A stretch of 7,222 bases of DNA from Polaribacter sp. (GTDB lineage: Bacteria > Bacteroidota > Bacteroidia > Flavobacteriales > Flavobacteriaceae). Each line of letters starts with the position of its first letter. Position 1 is the first letter of the stretch. Location: the NCBI GenBank assembly GCA_029248845.1, contig JAQWIO010000046.1, forward strand, positions 1-7,222, given 5' to 3'. The translations under genes were made by a program, and so were the position numbers. Below are positions 5,206 through 7,222 of this stretch, one piece after another. The notes below the pieces were generated by a model, which was not told where the DNA came from, ran no database searches, and worked only from the letters and a program-made list of their open reading frames with translations.

Positions 5206-6819
5206 ATGAGTAATACTAAATACGTTTTTGTAACTGGAGGCGTAACTTCATCACTTGGAAAAGGAATTATTGCTGCTTCTTTAGCAAAATTACTTCAGCA
5301 AAGAGGCTTTTCCGTAACCATTCAAAAATTAGATCCATACATAAATATAGACCCAGGTACATTAAATCCATATGAACATGGAGAATGTTATGTAACAGAT
5401 GATGGTGCTGAAACGGATTTAGATCTGGGTCATTACGAGCGTTTTTTAAATATTCCAACAAGTCAAGCGAACAATGTAACTACTGGTAAGATTTATCAGG
5501 CTGTAATTAACAAAGAACGTAAGGGAGAATTTTTAGGAAAAACAGTACAGGTTATTCCTCATATTACTGACGAAATTAAACGCAGAATTCAAATTTTAGG
5601 AACTTCTGGAGACTACGATATTGTTATTACAGAGATTGGTGGAACTGTAGGGGATATAGAATCTTTACCTTATGTTGAATCTGTTAGACAACTGTTGTGG
5701 GAAAAAGGGGAAGAAAATGCAATCGTAATTCATTTAACATTAATACCTTATTTAGCGGCAGCTGGTGAATTAAAAACAAAACCTACACAACACTCCGTTA
5801 AAATGTTAATGCAAAGCGGTGTAAGTCCTAATGTTTTAGTGTGCAGAACAGAACATGAAATCTCTGAGGACATCAAACGGAAATTAGCATTATTTTGTAA
5901 CGTAAAGAAGGAAGATGTTATTCAATCAATAGATGCGGAAACAATTTATGATGTTCCTAATTTGATGTTAGAAGAAGGTTTAGATGAAGTTGTTTTAAAG
6001 AAATTTAAATTATCTACAGAAAAACAACCTGAATTAAAAGTTTGGAATGAGTTTTTAAAAAAGCACAAAAACCCAACCTCTGAAGTAGAGATTGCTTTAA
6101 TTGGTAAATATATTGAATTACAAGATTCTTATAAGTCAATTACAGAAGCGTTTATTCATGCTGGTTCTTCAAATGAAACAAAAGTAAAAGTTCGATGGGT
6201 ACATTCCGAAAGTTTGACACCCAACAATATTGAAACCAAGTTAAAGGGAGTTAATGGAATTTTAGTAGCTCCTGGTTTTGGTGATAGAGGAATCGATGGA
6301 AAAATAAAAGCAGTGCAATACTCAAGAGAGAATAATATTCCTTTTTTCGGAATATGTTTAGGAATGCAAATGGCTGTTATTGAGTTCTCCAAAAACGTTT
6401 TAGGTTTGGTAGACGCCTTTTCAACAGAAATGAAACAAGAGTGTAAAAACCCTGTAATTAATTTAATGGAAAGCCAAAAAGAAGTTACTAATAAAGGAGG
6501 TACAATGCGTTTGGGTGCATGGGACTGCAAGGTTGCCAAAGACTCAAAAACATATAAAGCTTATCAATCTGAAAATATTAGTGAACGACACAGGCATAGA
6601 TATGAGTTTAATAATGAGTATTTAGAGCAGATTGAGCTCAAGGGTATGAAAGCTACCGGCATTAATTCTAAAACAGGTTTGGTTGAAATTATTGAAATTC
6701 CATCACATCCTTGGTTTGTTGGGGTTCAATACCACCCAGAATACAAAAGTACTGTATTAAAACCTCACCCTTTATTTGTAGATTTTATAAAGGCTTCTTT
6801 AAAACAATCTAAGAATTAA
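5206..6819 (+). CDS. pyrG: CTP synthase (glutamine-hydrolysing)
   Basis: PyrG aminates UTP to CTP using ATP and glutamine-derived ammonia, the last step of pyrimidine nucleotide synthesis. The product has 537 residues (E. coli 545). Numbered from the ATG at 5206, the amidoligase domain (about 1-270) has the P-loop GGVTSSLGKG (11-20), QKLDPYINIDPGT (40-52), DDGAETDLDLGHYERF (65-80), TEIGGTVGDIES (142-153) and the nucleotide-binding KTKPTQHSVK (190-199). The class I glutamine amidotransferase domain (about 293-537) has GFGDRG (357-362), nucleophile Cys384 in GICLGMQ, and His510 with Glu512 in VQYHPEYKS. All key residues are present. An in-frame TTG at 5185 would add seven residues, but it sits in the promoter -7 box; MSNTKYVFVTGG is the normal family N terminus. 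It is transcribed away from rpmH and towards yidC. Confidence 0.98.
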   Translation: MSNTKYVFVTGGVTSSLGKGIIAASLAKLLQQRGFSVTIQKLDPYINIDPGTLNPYEHGECYVTDDGAETDLDLGHYERFLNIPTSQANNVTTGKIYQAVINKERKGEFLGKTVQVIPHITDEIKRRIQILGTSGDYDIVITEIGGTVGDIESLPYVESVRQLLWEKGEENAIVIHLTLIPYLAAAGELKTKPTQHSVKMLMQSGVSPNVLVCRTEHEISEDIKRKLALFCNVKKEDVIQSIDAETIYDVPNLMLEEGLDEVVLKKFKLSTEKQPELKVWNEFLKKHKNPTSEVEIALIGKYIELQDSYKSITEAFIHAGSSNETKVKVRWVHSESLTPNNIETKLKGVNGILVAPGFGDRGIDGKIKAVQYSRENNIPFFGICLGMQMAVIEFSKNVLGLVDAFSTEMKQECKNPVINLMESQKEVTNKGGTMRLGAWDCKVAKDSKTYKAYQSENISERHRHRYEFNNEYLEQIELKGMKATGINSKTGLVEIIEIPSHPWFVGVQYHPEYKSTVLKPHPLFVDFIKASLKQSKN

Positions 6820-6823
6820 GTTG

Positions 6824-6860
6824 AATCAAAAAATAGTACAAAAGGGAATACTATTTGATT
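6824..6860 (+). other. Weak inverted repeat after pyrG
   Basis: AATCAAA-AAA-TAGTA (6824-6838) can pair with TACTATTTGATT (6849-6860), leaving a 3-base A bulge and a 10-base loop. The stem is almost all A:T and no T-tract follows, so it is a poor intrinsic terminator. It may mark the 3' end of the pyrG message or be incidental. The right arm can instead pair with ATAGTA at 6864-6869. Confidence 0.3.
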
Positions 6861-6917
6861 TCTATAGTAACAAAACAATAATCATGGCAAAACCAATCAT
6901 AAACAACTGAATTTTGC

Positions 6918-6925
6918 TACATTTG
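6918..6925 (+). promoter_or_regulatory. Candidate -7 element for yidC
   Basis: TACATTTG matches TAnnTTTG and lies 58 bases upstream of the yidC ATG. No clear TTTG or TTG is present 17-21 bp upstream, so this is half a promoter at best. Read-through from pyrG is the alternative, since no convincing terminator lies between the genes. The gap 6820-6983 holds no supportable gene. Confidence 0.35.
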
Positions 6926-6983
6926 ATCGCTTTTATTTTTTACATATCAGCAGAAATGACAAATTGACATTTTAAATAAACAC

Positions 6984-7222
6984 ATGGAACAAAAAAAATT
7001 CGATATCAATTCTTTCATCGGAATGATTTTATTAGGGGGTATTTTATTATACTGGATAAATACAAACAAACCAGATGAAACAATTGAAACATCAATCAAA
7101 ACTGAACAAGTTGTTGCTTCTTCAAAAAATTCAACAGAAAGTAGTAACCTTTTTTTTGAGAACGATTCTTTAAAAAAAGTCGCTATCTCTAACGCATTGG
7201 GTGCATTTTCGCAAAGTGCTAT
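6984..7222 (+). CDS. yidC: Membrane protein insertase YidC, N-terminal part (3' truncated by the window edge)
   Basis: The first 79 codons are present and the frame remains open at the window end. The product opens MEQKKFDINSFIGMILLGG. A short charged N terminus is followed by one membrane helix at about residues 11-26 (FIGMILLGGILLYWI), then a polar periplasmic segment rich in Thr, Ser, Glu and Lys. This is the layout of YidC from Gram-negative bacteria, where TM1 precedes a large periplasmic domain; the catalytic five-helix core lies beyond the window. YidC inserts and folds inner-membrane proteins alone or with SecYEG. The identification rests on this N terminus, which resembles Bacteroidota YidC, and on the pyrG-yidC gene order that I recall from flavobacteria. 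The diagnostic core is not visible. Confidence 0.82.
   Translation, partial: MEQKKFDINSFIGMILLGGILLYWINTNKPDETIETSIKTEQVVASSKNSTESSNLFFENDSLKKVAISNALGAFSQSA

Noticed and set aside
5267..5461. Minus-strand open frame antisense to the pyrG N-terminal region
   Set aside because: It is complementary to the conserved pyrG P-loop region, and the product is a His/Leu-rich artefact.
6156..6539. Minus-strand open frame of 127 codons antisense to the pyrG glutaminase domain
   Set aside because: It is the longest antisense frame, but it opposes the invariant Cys384 region, has no promoter-like sequence noted and no family resemblance.
6884..6910. Tiny frame MAKPIINN before yidC as a possible leader peptide
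   Set aside because: Eight codons, no run of regulatory codons, no attenuator hairpin, and it lies upstream of the candidate yidC -7 element.
1..7222. A new defence, mobile or biosynthetic system
   Set aside because: Every gene is a recognisable housekeeping or common envelope function; there are no transposase or integrase fragments, att-like repeats or CRISPR spacing, and no stretch of obviously foreign composition.

Overview
This window looks like ordinary core chromosome from a low-GC member of the Bacteroidota, most likely a marine Flavobacteriaceae. I base that on four things. The DNA is strongly AT-rich. Promoters fit the Bacteroidota pattern (TTTG, 17-19 bp, TAnnTTTG) and gene starts lack Shine-Dalgarno sequences. 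The proteins are flavobacterial in character: an OmpH-type periplasmic chaperone, a CarB of about 950 residues, and a YidC beginning MEQKKFDINSF. The genus is not determined.

Left part (1-1692, + strand): the window opens in the last 63 codons of a probable ion channel, whose final membrane helix is followed by a CxxC...CxxC zinc-ribbon tail. Its stop codon directly abuts miaA (tRNA A37 dimethylallyltransferase). A promoter then precedes a small secreted OmpH/Skp-like protein. A bidirectional terminator at 1809-1839 separates this rightward block from the leftward carB.

Middle part (1854-4978, - strand): carB encodes a carbamoyl-phosphate synthase large subunit with both ATP-grasp halves but no C-terminal MGS-like allosteric domain. 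Upstream of it is rpmH (ribosomal protein bL34), a 53-codon gene with its own strong terminator, so carB and rpmH are separate transcription units.

Right part (4979-7222): a divergent control region holds two tandem candidate promoters for rpmH and one for pyrG. An 18-bp sequence with a palindromic core occurs twice, each copy covering a -33 element, one for rpmH and one for pyrG. pyrG (CTP synthase) follows, with its start corrected here to 5206, and then the N-terminal part of yidC (membrane protein insertase), which runs off the window.

The genes are housekeeping functions: translation (miaA, rpmH), pyrimidine nucleotide synthesis (carB near its start, pyrG at its end) and envelope biogenesis (ompH, yidC). 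I found no mobile element, CRISPR array, tRNA or rRNA, and no candidate for a new defence or biosynthetic system. The points most worth a second look are the missing CarB regulatory domain and the paired operator-like repeats between rpmH and pyrG.
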